Shown here in pieces: positions 1 through 10,722 of a stretch of DNA of 37,874 nt. The notes under the pieces are model-generated. The model was not told the origin of the DNA and ran no database searches. It was given only the letters and a program-made list of their open reading frames with translations. The position numbers and the translations under genes were made by a program. This DNA comes from a virus. Numbering within the stretch: the first letter of the stretch is position 1; each line of letters opens with the position of its first letter. Location of the stretch: the IMG/VR virus record IMGVR_UViG_3300006923_000064, positions 1 to 37,874 of that record; one strand, written 5' to 3'.

Positions 1-3000
1 ATATTCACAATCGCTTCCCGATCCGACTCAGACGTTGCTCCCATGAGAAGCACTCTATCTCTCACATAATATGTTTCATAACTAATTACCACCGGCGCAC
101 CCGTGCTTCCGGGATAAGATCCACATACATGTTGACACGAATGGGCTCCGAGTTCATCACAACTACTAGTACACATTCTAGATACATCACATATAGGATA
201 TCCCCAAGTAGTACCATCCCATCTAATATACCAATCGCTCGGATTATTATTAACATCACTCAATACGGGATTGTTTGGTAAAACACAAGAATCGCACAAA
301 TCAGCAGAAAAGCCTCTGGTGATGTGTCTCGGTTTACATTCCGTATGTCCGGTACAATCTATCATTTTAACAGAATTGTCCCAATCTCTTGTGTATATGG
401 AAACATCTTCACTTACTGCTCCCAGTAAGCCCAGACATTCACATGATGGATCAACAGCACTCGTGTCAGGCGGACCCACACCAGAATATATATTTTCATA
501 ATCGCAAATCCACAACGACCCCAACCCTTCTTTTCTTACTAGGCTGTTACATTTACTATTAAAATTAGATTGGCAATAACCCGCATCTGGACAATCTACC
601 TTAGATTCTCCTATAGGACAATTTGAATAAAAATTGTTCCTATACGCACCACCACCCCATCTAGAAATATTTACATATTTGAACAAATCATAATTGCAAT
701 ATCCCTCATCCGAGGGGACTTCAATTGCATCGTTCTCTTCGTCCCACTCAATAACACCTAATGGACATCTCCAAATTTCACTTTTACACGGACAATCTTC
801 ATTGTCGCTAAGTTTTGGTCGTGTGTCAAAAATATAATCTGGTAGCGTGGAATCAGAATCATAACGACTAGAATATTCACCATTGAGAATCTTAGTTGGC
901 GTACCAGCAGTGTATGTTCTACTCAAATTTGCTGGTATGGTCGCACCCAATGCGGACTTTGCATCATCATTAATTAAAGTAGATAAACCATGCACAGGAA
1001 TTCCAACATAATCAAACGAATAACTATCATCTACTGTATGATAAGCGAAATCATATTTGTTAATAAATTCAACACCACTTCTTTTAAGTGTGTTATATGG
1101 TCGCCAATCTGTTGTTGTTCCATGGTCACCTGGAATCTGTGCAAAACAATAACCAGTACAACCTGCTAAATATTCGGGCGACTGATCAGTAAATCCTCCA
1201 GAATCATATGTCCAACCATAATGACCAGAACCCTTTCCCAAGGCATTTGATTTACAATCTACTTCACTATCCGCATCTACTAAAGATGGTGATGATGCAG
1301 TTTTTGATTGGTCGTATGTGCAATACAAGCATCGATTTATTGAAGGTTCTTCACAATTGATGTCATTACACGCTAATCCCCCATACCAAGTACCATTTGT
1401 GCATTCGTTTTCAATCGTTTCAATACACATACCATTCGTACAACAAGCACCAACAAACGAATCTGGATCACATGATGTTTCTGGAATGCATTGTGTTTCT
1501 GTACATGCTTTATTATCCCCATAATAATAACCATCCAATATATCACAAACAAATTCTGGAACGTTTATACATTCCTTCACATGGTCACCATCACCATCCT
1601 CTAAACATAAACAACATGCACCACACGGATAGTTCGGTCCCCCAACCAAAGAGCATCCCGATTCTTCGTCTTCAACCCTGTCTTCACACGTTAGCGTCTC
1701 TTCGAATACACCAAATATGCTATTACAATAATCTTCTGTTACATTGTTGTTACAATAAGGTCCAATAGGAGTGCAATATGTGTCGGGTACATCATAACAA
1801 CACGAACCCAAAACAAATCCTCCACCGCCAGCGCATATTGTTGGGTCGCTTATTTCTCTGTCTGCACAACTATCCTGTGATGGCGTTCCGCCAATATCTT
1901 GACATATAAAGGGATCCATTTCAGAACAATTCCCACCAATACAACATGTATATGGCGGATTAAAACCAGTTTCACAATCTTCTCGCTCCTCGCAAGAATT
2001 CACAGACCAGTTGCTGTTGTCAAATTGAGAGCATGTTAATTCGCTAGTGTCGTCTATACATGTTGTATATTCCCCCCAAGTAGGATCATCGATTGTATAA
2101 CAACACGAAGCATAATCGGGCACTTCACACGCATATTGTGAATTGCAACTTATGTTCCAATCGTTGCAGTTGGTATCACTTCCTTGATATTCTCCATTTA
2201 GGAAAATGCAGATTTCTTCTGGTATATTATCAAAACATGTTGAGATATAATTCGGTTCTCCGTCCGTACCATAGTTAATACAAGAACAACATGCACCAAA
2301 CTCAGAACCTGGACCAGTAAGGTTTCCACAACCAGGGGTGTTCAATGATTGCAATTCTTCACACGTTGTGGTGGTGTTCCAATCACCTTCTAATACACCA
2401 CAACTCTCTTCTGTGATATCTAAACAATAGTTTGTTCCATCATAATTATAGCAACAAGAACCTCTATCTGGACCAATAATAGGATCACAATCAAAAATGT
2501 CGCAGGGGTCATTGTCGCATGTAGTATTGTCTCCAAAGTAATGACCGCCTAATATATTACAAAATACTTCATTTACAACTTGACATTGTGCAGGTTGACC
2601 TTGTTCTAAGCAGTAACAACAGGCTCCCTTTAACCCGGGAGAAACTTCACCGCATGGTTCATCGTCGCATGGAGGGTTGAATATATTACAATCTCCCCCA
2701 GACAGATGACAAAGAATACATGAAATGTCTTCTTCACAATAATTAACACCTTCTACGTTATAGCAACAGGTTCCATTTCGGTCTGGTGCGTCTGTGCAAT
2801 CACTATTGACACAAAGGGTTCTTGGATTTACCATCCCTTCAATTTTCTGAGTGCATGTCATATAATCAGTATCATAACATATCTGAGATGTAACACAACA
2901 CGACCTATCTGCTAATCCACCAATACAATGATAATAAGGAGGACCATCAACATTTTCTCCATCTTGATTTGGAAAATAAATATTTCTACCATATCCTATA

Positions 3001-5495
3001 GAGCAATTTGGTTTGTATGTTCCAATAAATGTTCCTTCGATTTCATTGTCGGGGAACGGATTAATCGAAGTTGCAACTGCTCCTATTGGTAATAGTTTCC
3101 ATGCATCTAATCCCGTTGTTATTCGTCTGTACAACAAGTTCTTCATATTGTTGAATGGTGGATTTATTGGGTCGTAGTTGGATTCTGACAAACTAATAAC
3201 TTCACCGAAATTTGTTCCGGACACCTGTTGCATAAACCAATAATGTGGTTGACCTTCTGCTTCTGATGTATTATACCAATAGGTAGATGTTGGAATTATA
3301 ATATCAGACTCATCATAACCAAGAAGAATAGAAAAGTCCTTGTTCCATATCTTCCTTTGACCAACCAAGAACGACACTTCATCTTTGGACGGGACGTACC
3401 AAGTGATACCATTATCTCTTTGGAATTCTGAGACAAATTCTCTAGCGTATTTAAATATAGTATAGTCGCCAGATATTCCAGACAACGGATCAGACAACCA
3501 TGGGTTGTCTTCTGGGTCAGTATAACCATCTGGATAATCACCATAATAAGTGGTGAGCCACCCATCATTTCTGTTCATAATATAGTCAGCATAGTTTGTG
3601 TGTGTTGGTTCTCTTGGAGGCAATTGAATACCATCAGTTGTTGATCCATCAATTACAACAATTCCCCACTCGGGGTAGTCAAACGTCATACCGTCTAATG
3701 TAAAAGTATCCTCACACAGACACACAGGAAGACCTTGACCATCTTCACAATCTATACTGGTACATACTTGATTTGGATAGAATGAGCAACCACTCTCGGC
3801 ACATTCTTCAAATTCAACAAAGTCTGCACAATTAGTATCACAGCAACAAGCACCAGTTAGAGTGTTTGGATTATCTTCACAACACCTAATACCTGCATCA
3901 TTAAGACTACTAGAACACTCAGAACCAATTCCATAAAATATGCCCCCAATATCTTGACATTCGTTTGCAACAACTTCATAACATTGATTACTCACACAAC
4001 ATGCACCCTTTGCTGCTACTTGACAACAATCAAAATTAGAACAAGAGGTTAAATCACCATTATAGATACCTTCCATTGCATTGCAAAAATCTCTAGTCAC
4101 CATATCAACACAAGATCCATATGGTGTGCAGCACGATCCGTGTGGGTCTAGTGTTCCACATATTGGAACACATGATATATCTTCGCAAGAATATCCATAG
4201 TAAAATAAGCCCCCATACTTCAAACAATCATATCTGTTGGCAACATGCACACATGTGTCATTCGTGCAACATGCACCACCAGAAAATTCTATACCCCCAC
4301 TTTTACCCCCACACGCTCTGGATTGACATGTAACATCAGGAACAAACGAACCACCCAGCAATTCGCAGTGAGGTTTTGACACATATTCTTTACAATAATA
4401 AACATTTTCATAATATACCATTGGTTCTAAAGACGAAGAGGGAGGTGATCGGTGGGGAAATGGCAATGATGACGGATCTACTATTTCATCTGGTTTGACC
4501 CAATCTACTCTCTCTTCAACGACAGGATAACAACAAGAACCAACTGAAACTTCATCATAATCAATGTTATATGGTGTTGTTGGTTCTGTACAATACCATT
4601 CATTTCCGTTACTAGTGGAGAAGCAATTTATTATACTGATGGTGTTTTTTTCAAATGTTGTATCACTATTCCACCCACCAGTAAATGAAGAGGGAACGTT
4701 AAACGAAGTTTCCAAATTTTCTTCACTAGTATCTAATACAAATGTAACAGAAAATAAATTTGAATATTCATCTGGATTTGGATTCTCTTCTGGCAGAGAC
4801 ATATTTGTTATTAAGTTTAAAACACTCTTAATGTTTTCTTTATTGATATAAAAAATATTAGCGTCTGAAATATCAAACGTTTCTCCGCCGTCTTCCGAAT
4901 AAACACTTTTTATGACGTTGGTGTGGTTTTTAAATGTTAAGGAAATTGTGTTTGAATTGTATGTGTTTCCTACGTTGTCATAGTATGTTCCGGTTGCTCC
5001 TCTTGCAGAATAAAGAGAATCAGAAACTCCTTTTATATAAATCAACTCATTCACAGAACCCGCGAGAACAGAAGATGTCCCACCAGATTCATCAGATGAA
5101 ACTATCAAATCTGTTCCTGATTGTGTTATTGTGAAGTCATCAGAAAAGGTCAATCCCATAAAAGATAAAGTGCTTCCGGATACACCATGCGAAGCATTGC
5201 TTAAAAACGTGTAGCCACTACCAATAAATTCATAATGTGCAGTTCCCGTCATTCCCGTAGGTCCACATACACCTACAGGAAGTTCAAATGTTGTTCCGTC
5301 CGTCAGAACTATACTTAAAGTATATCCACCATATGTCTCACCAGTTCCGTCAGCATATGAGACACCAATACCATCCATTATTGGTCCGGTCGGTCCTGTG
5401 CTTCCAGTTGGTCCTGTTGGTCCGGTGGGTCCAGTATATCCGTGTGGGCCTTGTGATCCCGATGGACCGTATGACGAATAGACGCTGTTTGTCAT
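1..5495 (-). CDS. Giant cysteine-repeat tail fibre / adhesin, collagen-like N-terminus (3' end beyond window)
   Basis: An uninterrupted frame runs from an ATG at 5495 to the left edge (1831 codons, no stop), so the C-terminus is missing. AGGGG lies about 11 nt before the ATG. Residues 10-38 are Gly-X-Y triplets, mostly Gly-Pro-Thr. Residues about 40-310 look like beta-structured fibre. From about residue 318 to 1390 there are about fifteen modules of 40-60 residues, each opening with Gly-(Ala/Ser/Thr)-Cys-Cys and ending in a Tyr/Phe-Gly-rich turn and spaced Cys. They are interrupted at about 590-830 by a domain resembling DUF1566/Lcl_C (WYVPSKDEV, then TYWYNTSEAEG). The last 440 residues are again Cys- and aromatic-rich. 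Similar CC modules occur in large secreted bacterial proteins, as I recall. As last gene of the fibre train it is most likely a receptor-binding or host-surface fibre. That role is inferred. Confidence 0.8.
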   Translation of the reverse strand, partial: MTNSVYSSYGPSGSQGPHGYTGPTGPTGPTGSTGPTGPIMDGIGVSYADGTGETYGGYTLSIVLTDGTTFELPVGVCGPTGMTGTAHYEFIGSGYTFLSNASHGVSGSTLSFMGLTFSDDFTITQSGTDLIVSSDESGGTSSVLAGSVNELIYIKGVSDSLYSARGATGTYYDNVGNTYNSNTISLTFKNHTNVIKSVYSEDGGETFDISDANIFYINKENIKSVLNLITNMSLPEENPNPDEYSNLFSVTFVLDTSEENLETSFNVPSSFTGGWNSDTTFEKNTISIINCFSTSNGNEWYCTEPTTPYNIDYDEVSVGSCCYPVVEERVDWVKPDEIVDPSSLPFPHRSPPSSSLEPMVYYENVYYCKEYVSKPHCELLGGSFVPDVTCQSRACGGKSGGIEFSGGACCTNDTCVHVANRYDCLKYGGLFYYGYSCEDISCVPICGTLDPHGSCCTPYGSCVDMVTRDFCNAMEGIYNGDLTSCSNFDCCQVAAKGACCVSNQCYEVVANECQDIGGIFYGIGSECSSSLNDAGIRCCEDNPNTLTGACCCDTNCADFVEFEECAESGCSFYPNQVCTSIDCEDGQGLPVCLCEDTFTLDGMTFDYPEWGIVVIDGSTTDGIQLPPREPTHTNYADYIMNRNDGWLTTYYGDYPDGYTDPEDNPWLSDPLSGISGDYTIFKYAREFVSEFQRDNGITWYVPSKDEVSFLVGQRKIWNKDFSILLGYDESDIIIPTSTYWYNTSEAEGQPHYWFMQQVSGTNFGEVISLSESNYDPINPPFNNMKNLLYRRITTGLDAWKLLPIGAVATSINPFPDNEIEGTFIGTYKPNCSIGYGRNIYFPNQDGENVDGPPYYHCIGGLADRSCCVTSQICYDTDYMTCTQKIEGMVNPRTLCVNSDCTDAPDRNGTCCYNVEGVNYCEEDISCILCHLSGGDCNIFNPPCDDEPCGEVSPGLKGACCYCLEQGQPAQCQVVNEVFCNILGGHYFGDNTTCDNDPCDIFDCDPIIGPDRGSCCYNYDGTNYCLDITEESCGVLEGDWNTTTTCEELQSLNTPGCGNLTGPGSEFGACCSCINYGTDGEPNYISTCFDNIPEEICIFLNGEYQGSDTNCNDWNISCNSQYACEVPDYASCCYTIDDPTWGEYTTCIDDTSELTCSQFDNSNWSVNSCEEREDCETGFNPPYTCCIGGNCSEMDPFICQDIGGTPSQDSCADREISDPTICAGGGGFVLGSCCYDVPDTYCTPIGPYCNNNVTEDYCNSIFGVFEETLTCEDRVEDEESGCSLVGGPNYPCGACCLCLEDGDGDHVKECINVPEFVCDILDGYYYGDNKACTETQCIPETSCDPDSFVGACCTNGMCIETIENECTNGTWYGGLACNDINCEEPSINRCLYCTYDQSKTASSPSLVDADSEVDCKSNALGKGSGHYGWTYDSGGFTDQSPEYLAGCTGYCFAQIPGDHGTTTDWRPYNTLKRSGVEFINKYDFAYHTVDDSYSFDYVGIPVHGLSTLINDDAKSALGATIPANLSRTYTAGTPTKILNGEYSSRYDSDSTLPDYIFDTRPKLSDNEDCPCKSEIWRCPLGVIEWDEENDAIEVPSDEGYCNYDLFKYVNISRWGGGAYRNNFYSNCPIGESKVDCPDAGYCQSNFNSKCNSLVRKEGLGSLWICDYENIYSGVGPPDTSAVDPSCECLGLLGAVSEDVSIYTRDWDNSVKMIDCTGHTECKPRHITRGFSADLCDSCVLPNNPVLSDVNNNPSDWYIRWDGTTWGYPICDVSRMCTSSCDELGAHSCQHVCGSYPGSTGAPVVISYETYYVRDRVLLMGATSESDREAIVN
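1440..4540 (-). repeat. Cys-Cys protein repeat array, interrupted by a DUF1566-like domain
   Basis: Module heads (Gly/Ala/Ser then Cys-Cys, on the plus strand seen as acaaca) lie near 4530, 4285, 4132, 4000, 3850, 2900, 2770, 2620, 2455, 2290, 2100, 1945, 1798, 1612 and 1450. Spacing varies from about 130 to 190 nt, and the DNA between heads has diverged, so this is an old protein-level repeat and not a recent DNA tandem. A typical module reads GACC, then a Cys after 3-12 residues, a Thr/Glu-rich stretch, Cys, a Gly-Tyr/Phe-(Tyr)-Gly turn, and Cys-x(4-6)-Cys. The gap between 3720 and 3020 holds the DUF1566-like domain. Confidence 0.8.
5382..5468 (-). repeat. Collagen-like Gly-X-Y tract in the giant fibre
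   Basis: This encodes residues 10-38 of the giant cysteine-repeat protein: about ten Gly-X-Y triplets, predominantly Gly-Pro-Thr. Such tracts form triple helices in phage fibres, which fits a homotrimeric shaft. The GGTCC-type DNA repeats closely resemble those at 6463-6570 in the preceding gene. Confidence 0.85.
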
Positions 5496-5511
5496 AATCA
5501 AGATTCCCCTA

Positions 5512-6603
5512 CTAGAATGGATTTTCTATATCATACGTTTTAGGTATTAATCCATACCAAATTAACTTTCCATCCTCATTTATTTTTCCATTAGTCACAA
5601 AATGGAAATAGTTCACACTACTATTTATATGAGGTTTTATGTCATATGGAAAAATCCAGTTGTCGGGCCAAATTTCAGACGCATTATCAAAACTAAATCC
5701 ACTTCTTTCCCCTCTGGAATTTCCTTCAAGAATTTTTATAGTAAACCCAAGAGAACTATCCTTTCCAAAATGATAATTAAAATTAAGATTGTCCCCGGTT
5801 GGAGAGTTATCTGCAAATTTAACAAACGGATATCCCAACTCTTCCGGCGGAGAACCAGTAACCTTTTCTTTGATTTGATTGGGATCAACTACCCAAACAT
5901 TACCCCAACTCTTTTCTGAATCAAGAGTTTTTCCTAAAGCATAATGGGTGAGTCGTGTGGTTGGAGTTGTGTCAAAACAATAAAGCATTGTTTCGCTGTC
6001 TACTGGACCCGTCATGTCTGCGGTGCCTAGGGAATATGCAACTTCATAATACGACCTAACTTTAGCACCGACAGTTTGTGTTTCAGGATCATAAAACGTT
6101 CCAGTCGCACCTGCTATTTCTTGTCCGTCTGTATATACTCCGAGTTCACCGGTATTACCACCGGTTGCTAAAAATCCATCGTATGTATCAAATGATATTT
6201 CTAATGTTGTATTATCGTCTGAGGGTTTTATTGTAACTCCACCATGAGGAACAAGAGTTCGTAAACGTATTGCTTCCGATGCAGTATTAATACCATCGAC
6301 TACTGGGATTCCTGTATTGTGTAAACTTTGTGCTTCTGTTATCTCAATATATGAAATACCAGTCGGTCCCCTAAACACCCCACCATCAAAAGTTTGTCCG
6401 TTGTCATATTCGGTCACAATATGAGTTGCACCGACAATATAACTTAACGTAAACCCAGAAATGGAAGGACCAGTAGGTCCGGTGGGACCGGTGGGTCCAG
6501 TAAGACCAGTTGGACCCGATTCGCCTGTGGGTCCAGTAGGTCCAGTGGGTCCAGATGGTCCCCGTTCTCCTACTAGAAATTGATGGGAACTATAATAAAC
6601 CAT
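5512..6603 (-). CDS. Collagen-like tail fibre protein
   Basis: A 363-residue protein. Residues 12-47 are about eleven Gly-X-Y triplets ([16 protein letters not shown] and similar), which suggests a trimeric collagen-like shaft. The rest is Gly/Thr/Asp-rich and looks like beta-structured fibre with no recognised enzymatic motif. It is the paralogue by architecture of the giant gene that starts 16 nt after its stop. The ATG at 6603 lies 4 nt after the stop of the upstream collar fibre and lacks a clear Shine-Dalgarno, so translation is probably coupled to that gene. The likely role is a baseplate-attached fibre or a chaperone-like partner of the next fibre. Function beyond 'virion fibre' is not readable. 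Confidence 0.75.
   Translation of the reverse strand: MVYYSSHQFLVGERGPSGPTGPTGPTGESGPTGLTGPTGPTGPTGPSISGFTLSYIVGATHIVTEYDNGQTFDGGVFRGPTGISYIEITEAQSLHNTGIPVVDGINTASEAIRLRTLVPHGGVTIKPSDDNTTLEISFDTYDGFLATGGNTGELGVYTDGQEIAGATGTFYDPETQTVGAKVRSYYEVAYSLGTADMTGPVDSETMLYCFDTTPTTRLTHYALGKTLDSEKSWGNVWVVDPNQIKEKVTGSPPEELGYPFVKFADNSPTGDNLNFNYHFGKDSSLGFTIKILEGNSRGERSGFSFDNASEIWPDNWIFPYDIKPHINSSVNYFHFVTNGKINEDGKLIWYGLIPKTYDIENPF
6463..6570 (-). repeat. Collagen-like Gly-X-Y tract
   Basis: This encodes residues 12-47 of the 363-residue fibre: about eleven uninterrupted Gly-X-Y triplets, mostly Gly-Pro-Thr. The DNA is a near-tandem 9-nt repeat and shares short identical stretches with the tract at 5382-5468. 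Confidence 0.9.
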
Positions 6604-6607
6604 TGGA

Positions 6608-9600
6608 CTATGTTACTACTTTCAAGGTATCACCATCCAGATATACTGCACCTGTTGAAAGACCAGCAGAACTGCCTGGTAGGTTCTTTAACGTTAGTGG
6701 AGATTCACTTCCTGATATTGGAACACCATCATCCTGCAATCCATCTGCTGTAATTTTCATGAATGACATATCATCAACCATACCAATTGCAATATCATCA
6801 CTTACCCGTACGAGGTAGTAGACGGAGAAATATTTTGGTTCGTTTGTAATATACCCTGCTGTATAATAGTCGGGACCACGATGATCAAGTTGTTTCTCAG
6901 TATCTTCTCCCTCTCCCTTTCCATTGTCGTGAGAAGATGCCCAGTCTTCATCAATGCCCATTAGGGGATTGTACCACTGACCCGGAGTGCGAAGAACCCC
7001 AAACGTATCCGCCGAGTTACCAGCGTGGGGGGAGTATTGTGTGGATACACGATCTATAACCTGATAATCTCGATGGTTGTTGAACGTATCTTGTATTTTT
7101 TTATTAACCCCCATGTCCAAAGATTCACGGGGTGTCCATACGGTATCTGTAACAATACCGGGCGTATCGACTCTAGAATATCGATCTCGATTCCATGTCA
7201 TCATACCAACACGCCATTTTTGTCTTGTCATTTTTTCTGGATCGGGTACGCTCATATCACCATGCCAATTTGAGGTGGGAGAGGCACATTCATAATTCCA
7301 TTTCATGAACTCAATATTATTAAGAGCCCCAACGTTCTCCAACCACATTGAAGAATCATAGTACGGTATAATATATCCTGCCGTATTATAAAGACCATCG
7401 TCACCAAACACTAAACCCTGTGCTTGATATCCTCCCCAAGAACCGTGTGGCCCTTGCTTGGGTATTACTCTAAAGCCGTCGGAAGAATTCCATCGCGCTT
7501 GCTCATAACCCATTTTGTCCGTCTCATCGACCCTAGTCATCAACCTGTTGGTCAATGACAAATTAACGTGAAAATGTGCGCCTGGTCCACCATACGTGAT
7601 ACCATGGTCCGTTTCGGGGGGGAAATTTCCCCGGTACCACTTATCAGTACCAGCAAAGTATACGGGCCCGTAGTGTTGACCGCTAAAGATGTCATTAAAT
7701 TCATCAAACGTCACACCCTCAAAATTTGCAAATTCTCCGTCATCGTTTACATAAACGTTCCAGAAATATCCATCTGCATATGGATGCTTATATGTATAGG
7801 TAAGTGTATCATCCCAAATGTCAGGATCCGGCTCGAACCCGCCGTTAGTATATCTAGCACCAAAACAATTCCACGACCATTTGTCATCATGGGCTGCCGT
7901 GCATGTCCGATAACCCGTCCAATCATATGTACCTATAATGTTACCATGATATCCGTATGCAGTGGGATCTCCCATATATATTCCCCTTGAGACCTCGCCA
8001 GGATTGCCTGGTGAATTATCCCCGAACGGAATACCTTGATGTCCGTCTATTCCCTCTGAAAATGCAAATCCTGGATTAAACACAGACCAAGAAGGACGAT
8101 TTTTATTCATCCCCCAATCTGTTGTTGAAGCCTCATGTTTATTGTGTTTTTCATTGAAAAACCATTCTGTTTCACTATTGTCATAGGGGCCCCTATATGC
8201 CATATAACTTTCGCAACGGTCCCCGCCGTCCCCATAATATAAAATATACGAACCATAATATGGATCATGTATAGTAGTATTTTCTGCGTCATGACTCCAC
8301 CTGTCATCGGGATCCTGTGGGGTTTGTTTTCCGTCCGGCCATTCCCACTCATGTTGCGAATCGGTTCCACCTACCCTACCCACAGGACAATCACATGGAC
8401 TTGTACGATGGTCTACATTACTATTTGCATCTAAATCAGAATGTATATATTGATGAACGCCCAATTCCCTTAAATGATTTGCGTGATGCTTCAGTCCGTG
8501 TGATGCTGGAGATGAAACATGAGATACAGACAATAATTTTTGAGAATGCGTTCTATTTGTTCCTCCTCGTTGACCAATACTTTCATAGTTATCCATTACG
8601 TCATATGCATCTTTTTCTATAAAGTTGTCGTAATTTTCTCTTCCCCCCGCAATATCCGACAATTCACTAAAAGGAACCTTATCTGCCAACACATCATTTT
8701 GTGATAATGGTCCTTTTAAATATCTATCCCGAAGATCGGGCAGTGCAAGACCTATAATTTCAACACTACTAATTTTAGGTTTATTTGTATTGGTGTTTAT
8801 CATGTAAGATAAATATTTTCTATTAGCAACATATTGGTTGACATAAGACCCCTCTGCAGTAAAACTTCGTTCTCTAGTTGCAAACTCAAACGTATAACCA
8901 GAGCCGTATTCAGAAACACTTGCACCCATACCACCAACACGTTTGTTGAGTTCTCTATATGGCAATCCACGCGGGTCACCAAGAGTATTAATTTCTTTTG
9001 TTATCAAATAGGTACGAACACCCTCAGAATAATATTCAGTAGTTAATGGCTGGACAATGTTTTTATTTACATACGAAACAATTTCTCTTTCGTTATATGG
9101 TTTTGAATTGTCGTAATTTCTGGGTTTAAATTCTGCCTCTGGCGACATCTGCGGCAGTGGTTGCGTTGCATCCGTCCCGCGCCAATTAAATCCACCATCA
9201 CATGTGACGCAATCGGGTATCCTATTATAATTCGAATTATTTTTGAGTGTGTCCTGAAAATTAATTGCCAGTTCAGTAGTTAGGTTTCTGGTTGGCTCAC
9301 CAGCAGCATTTCCGAAATTAAGACTTCCGTAACCAGACTCTAGTTCTTGTACATAACTATTATAATCACCAGTTTTCATTTCATTTATAGACTTGACAAT
9401 CTGCAGAACTTCTTCGTCTGCGTTTTGAGTAACTTCCACGTTGTCATACCAGTCATTCCTCCCCAAAACATTGTCGTAAATAATTTCTGGTACATTGTCC
9501 GGTACATTCAAACCCCTATTATCTTGACGATATACTTTATTCCGTGCGTATTTCAACTCATTTTTCACATCTCTAATTGGAATAGGCAGCGATTCAGATA

Positions 9601-10708
9601 AGTGATAATTTGACATAAATGCAGAATTAATTTTATATCGTCTATCGTCCGATAAACCACTTGCGTATTGTTCTAATCTACCATGACAAGCACTCGCTGG
9701 TCCCCCCGTTTCGTGGTTTGGCCAAGAGCCATCGTCGAAGTGATACTGATTAGTGTGTCTGTCATGTACTTCTTGATTGTGTCCATATTTTTCAGCCCAT
9801 AATAATGCAGGCAAATCCAATTGATTATCTGGTGTAACTTCAACATCAATATACTGGCCCGACTCATTTATATTGATGATGTCTCCCTGTATAACATATA
9901 AAGCATCGTTGGTTTCTGAATAAGCATTCTTTCCAGGAAATTCTTGTCTAAATCTAGCACGACCAACTTCGCTGGTTCCTGTAATACCATCAAGACTTTC
10001 TGCAAGATCTTCTATGAACTCTGTAAAAGTGTCAGAATCATCTCCAGTAAGTCCGATTCTTACTTTATACCCAAATTTTCCACCAATATATCTATTATAT
10101 TCTGGGTATATAATAGGATCAATATACCCACCATTACACGATTGGAAACCAGAGGGAACATCACTCAAACTTCCCACATATGGAACAATAGATCCGATTG
10201 GAGAAATGTTCTGCAATCCGCCAATTGCATTTCCGCCGATTCTATTACCAATGTAATTCTTCACCATAGCATAATGTCTACCACCAATTACACCCATATC
10301 TACGAGCATAGGTTTAATGACATGACCAGATTCTCTGGGAGGAGTATCAGCAAGCAATCCAGCAGTAACACCACTTAAGAAATATACATCCGAGGTAACT
10401 TCGGAGGTAAGACCCGCAGCAGTACCAAAAGTAAAACCATCAACCGGAATTATACCAAAGGAAGTAAGGTAAATTCTGTCATCTTGTACTTCCCGCACAA
10501 CACCAACAACCTCAGAATTTTCTGCGGTATCTGCTTTTGCTAATGTGAAACCGGACGTTGAGGGAATACCTGTATCTTCGTATCTAAGAATATCACCTTT
10601 CTGATAATCGTGTCCCGCTTCAATAAATTCTAACGTTAATTGAGATCCACTAACAGACCCAACAATGTTAATTTTTGATTGTATTGAACTATTATTATTA
10701 CATGTCAT
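6608..10708 (-). CDS. Tail-collar fibre protein (gp12-like architecture), 1366 aa
   Basis: Residues about 16-155 form a beta module (ending [12 protein letters not shown]) that recurs in the neighbouring fibre gene. Residues 171-215 match the phage tail collar domain (PF07484): IGSIVPYVG, then [10 protein letters not shown] and a [13 protein letters not shown] end. A second collar-type segment ([13 protein letters not shown]) is near 655. A His-rich stretch follows at 720-760. Residues about 760-1250 are unusually rich in Trp, Tyr, His, Asp and Asn. A GAHFH motif near residue 1044 recalls the zinc-binding His-x-His of T4 gp12. The C-terminus ([20 protein letters not shown]) is a common end of phage virion proteins. 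AGGAG lies about 12 nt before the ATG. It is probably a short tail fibre or receptor-binding fibre, but is much longer than T4 gp12 (527 aa). Confidence 0.8.
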   Translation of the reverse strand: MTCNNNSSIQSKINIVGSVSGSQLTLEFIEAGHDYQKGDILRYEDTGIPSTSGFTLAKADTAENSEVVGVVREVQDDRIYLTSFGIIPVDGFTFGTAAGLTSEVTSDVYFLSGVTAGLLADTPPRESGHVIKPMLVDMGVIGGRHYAMVKNYIGNRIGGNAIGGLQNISPIGSIVPYVGSLSDVPSGFQSCNGGYIDPIIYPEYNRYIGGKFGYKVRIGLTGDDSDTFTEFIEDLAESLDGITGTSEVGRARFRQEFPGKNAYSETNDALYVIQGDIININESGQYIDVEVTPDNQLDLPALLWAEKYGHNQEVHDRHTNQYHFDDGSWPNHETGGPASACHGRLEQYASGLSDDRRYKINSAFMSNYHLSESLPIPIRDVKNELKYARNKVYRQDNRGLNVPDNVPEIIYDNVLGRNDWYDNVEVTQNADEEVLQIVKSINEMKTGDYNSYVQELESGYGSLNFGNAAGEPTRNLTTELAINFQDTLKNNSNYNRIPDCVTCDGGFNWRGTDATQPLPQMSPEAEFKPRNYDNSKPYNEREIVSYVNKNIVQPLTTEYYSEGVRTYLITKEINTLGDPRGLPYRELNKRVGGMGASVSEYGSGYTFEFATRERSFTAEGSYVNQYVANRKYLSYMINTNTNKPKISSVEIIGLALPDLRDRYLKGPLSQNDVLADKVPFSELSDIAGGRENYDNFIEKDAYDVMDNYESIGQRGGTNRTHSQKLLSVSHVSSPASHGLKHHANHLRELGVHQYIHSDLDANSNVDHRTSPCDCPVGRVGGTDSQHEWEWPDGKQTPQDPDDRWSHDAENTTIHDPYYGSYILYYGDGGDRCESYMAYRGPYDNSETEWFFNEKHNKHEASTTDWGMNKNRPSWSVFNPGFAFSEGIDGHQGIPFGDNSPGNPGEVSRGIYMGDPTAYGYHGNIIGTYDWTGYRTCTAAHDDKWSWNCFGARYTNGGFEPDPDIWDDTLTYTYKHPYADGYFWNVYVNDDGEFANFEGVTFDEFNDIFSGQHYGPVYFAGTDKWYRGNFPPETDHGITYGGPGAHFHVNLSLTNRLMTRVDETDKMGYEQARWNSSDGFRVIPKQGPHGSWGGYQAQGLVFGDDGLYNTAGYIIPYYDSSMWLENVGALNNIEFMKWNYECASPTSNWHGDMSVPDPEKMTRQKWRVGMMTWNRDRYSRVDTPGIVTDTVWTPRESLDMGVNKKIQDTFNNHRDYQVIDRVSTQYSPHAGNSADTFGVLRTPGQWYNPLMGIDEDWASSHDNGKGEGEDTEKQLDHRGPDYYTAGYITNEPKYFSVYYLVRVSDDIAIGMVDDMSFMKITADGLQDDGVPISGSESPLTLKNLPGSSAGLSTGAVYLDGDTLKVVT

Positions 10709-10722
10709 TTGTTATTTATCTC

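Noticed and set aside
1397-1768. Open frame of 123 codons on the plus strand
   Set aside because: It lies opposite the giant cysteine-repeat gene. Its His/Asn/Tyr-rich composition is the shadow of Cys and Gly codons on the other strand.
3296-3568. Minus-strand frame of 90 codons inside the giant gene
   Set aside because: It is in a different frame of the same strand, with no ribosome site, and the enclosing frame is continuous and family-like.
1440-4540. CRISPR-like or minisatellite array
   Set aside because: Module spacing varies and identity is at protein level with no constant DNA repeat, so it is neither a CRISPR nor a recent tandem repeat.
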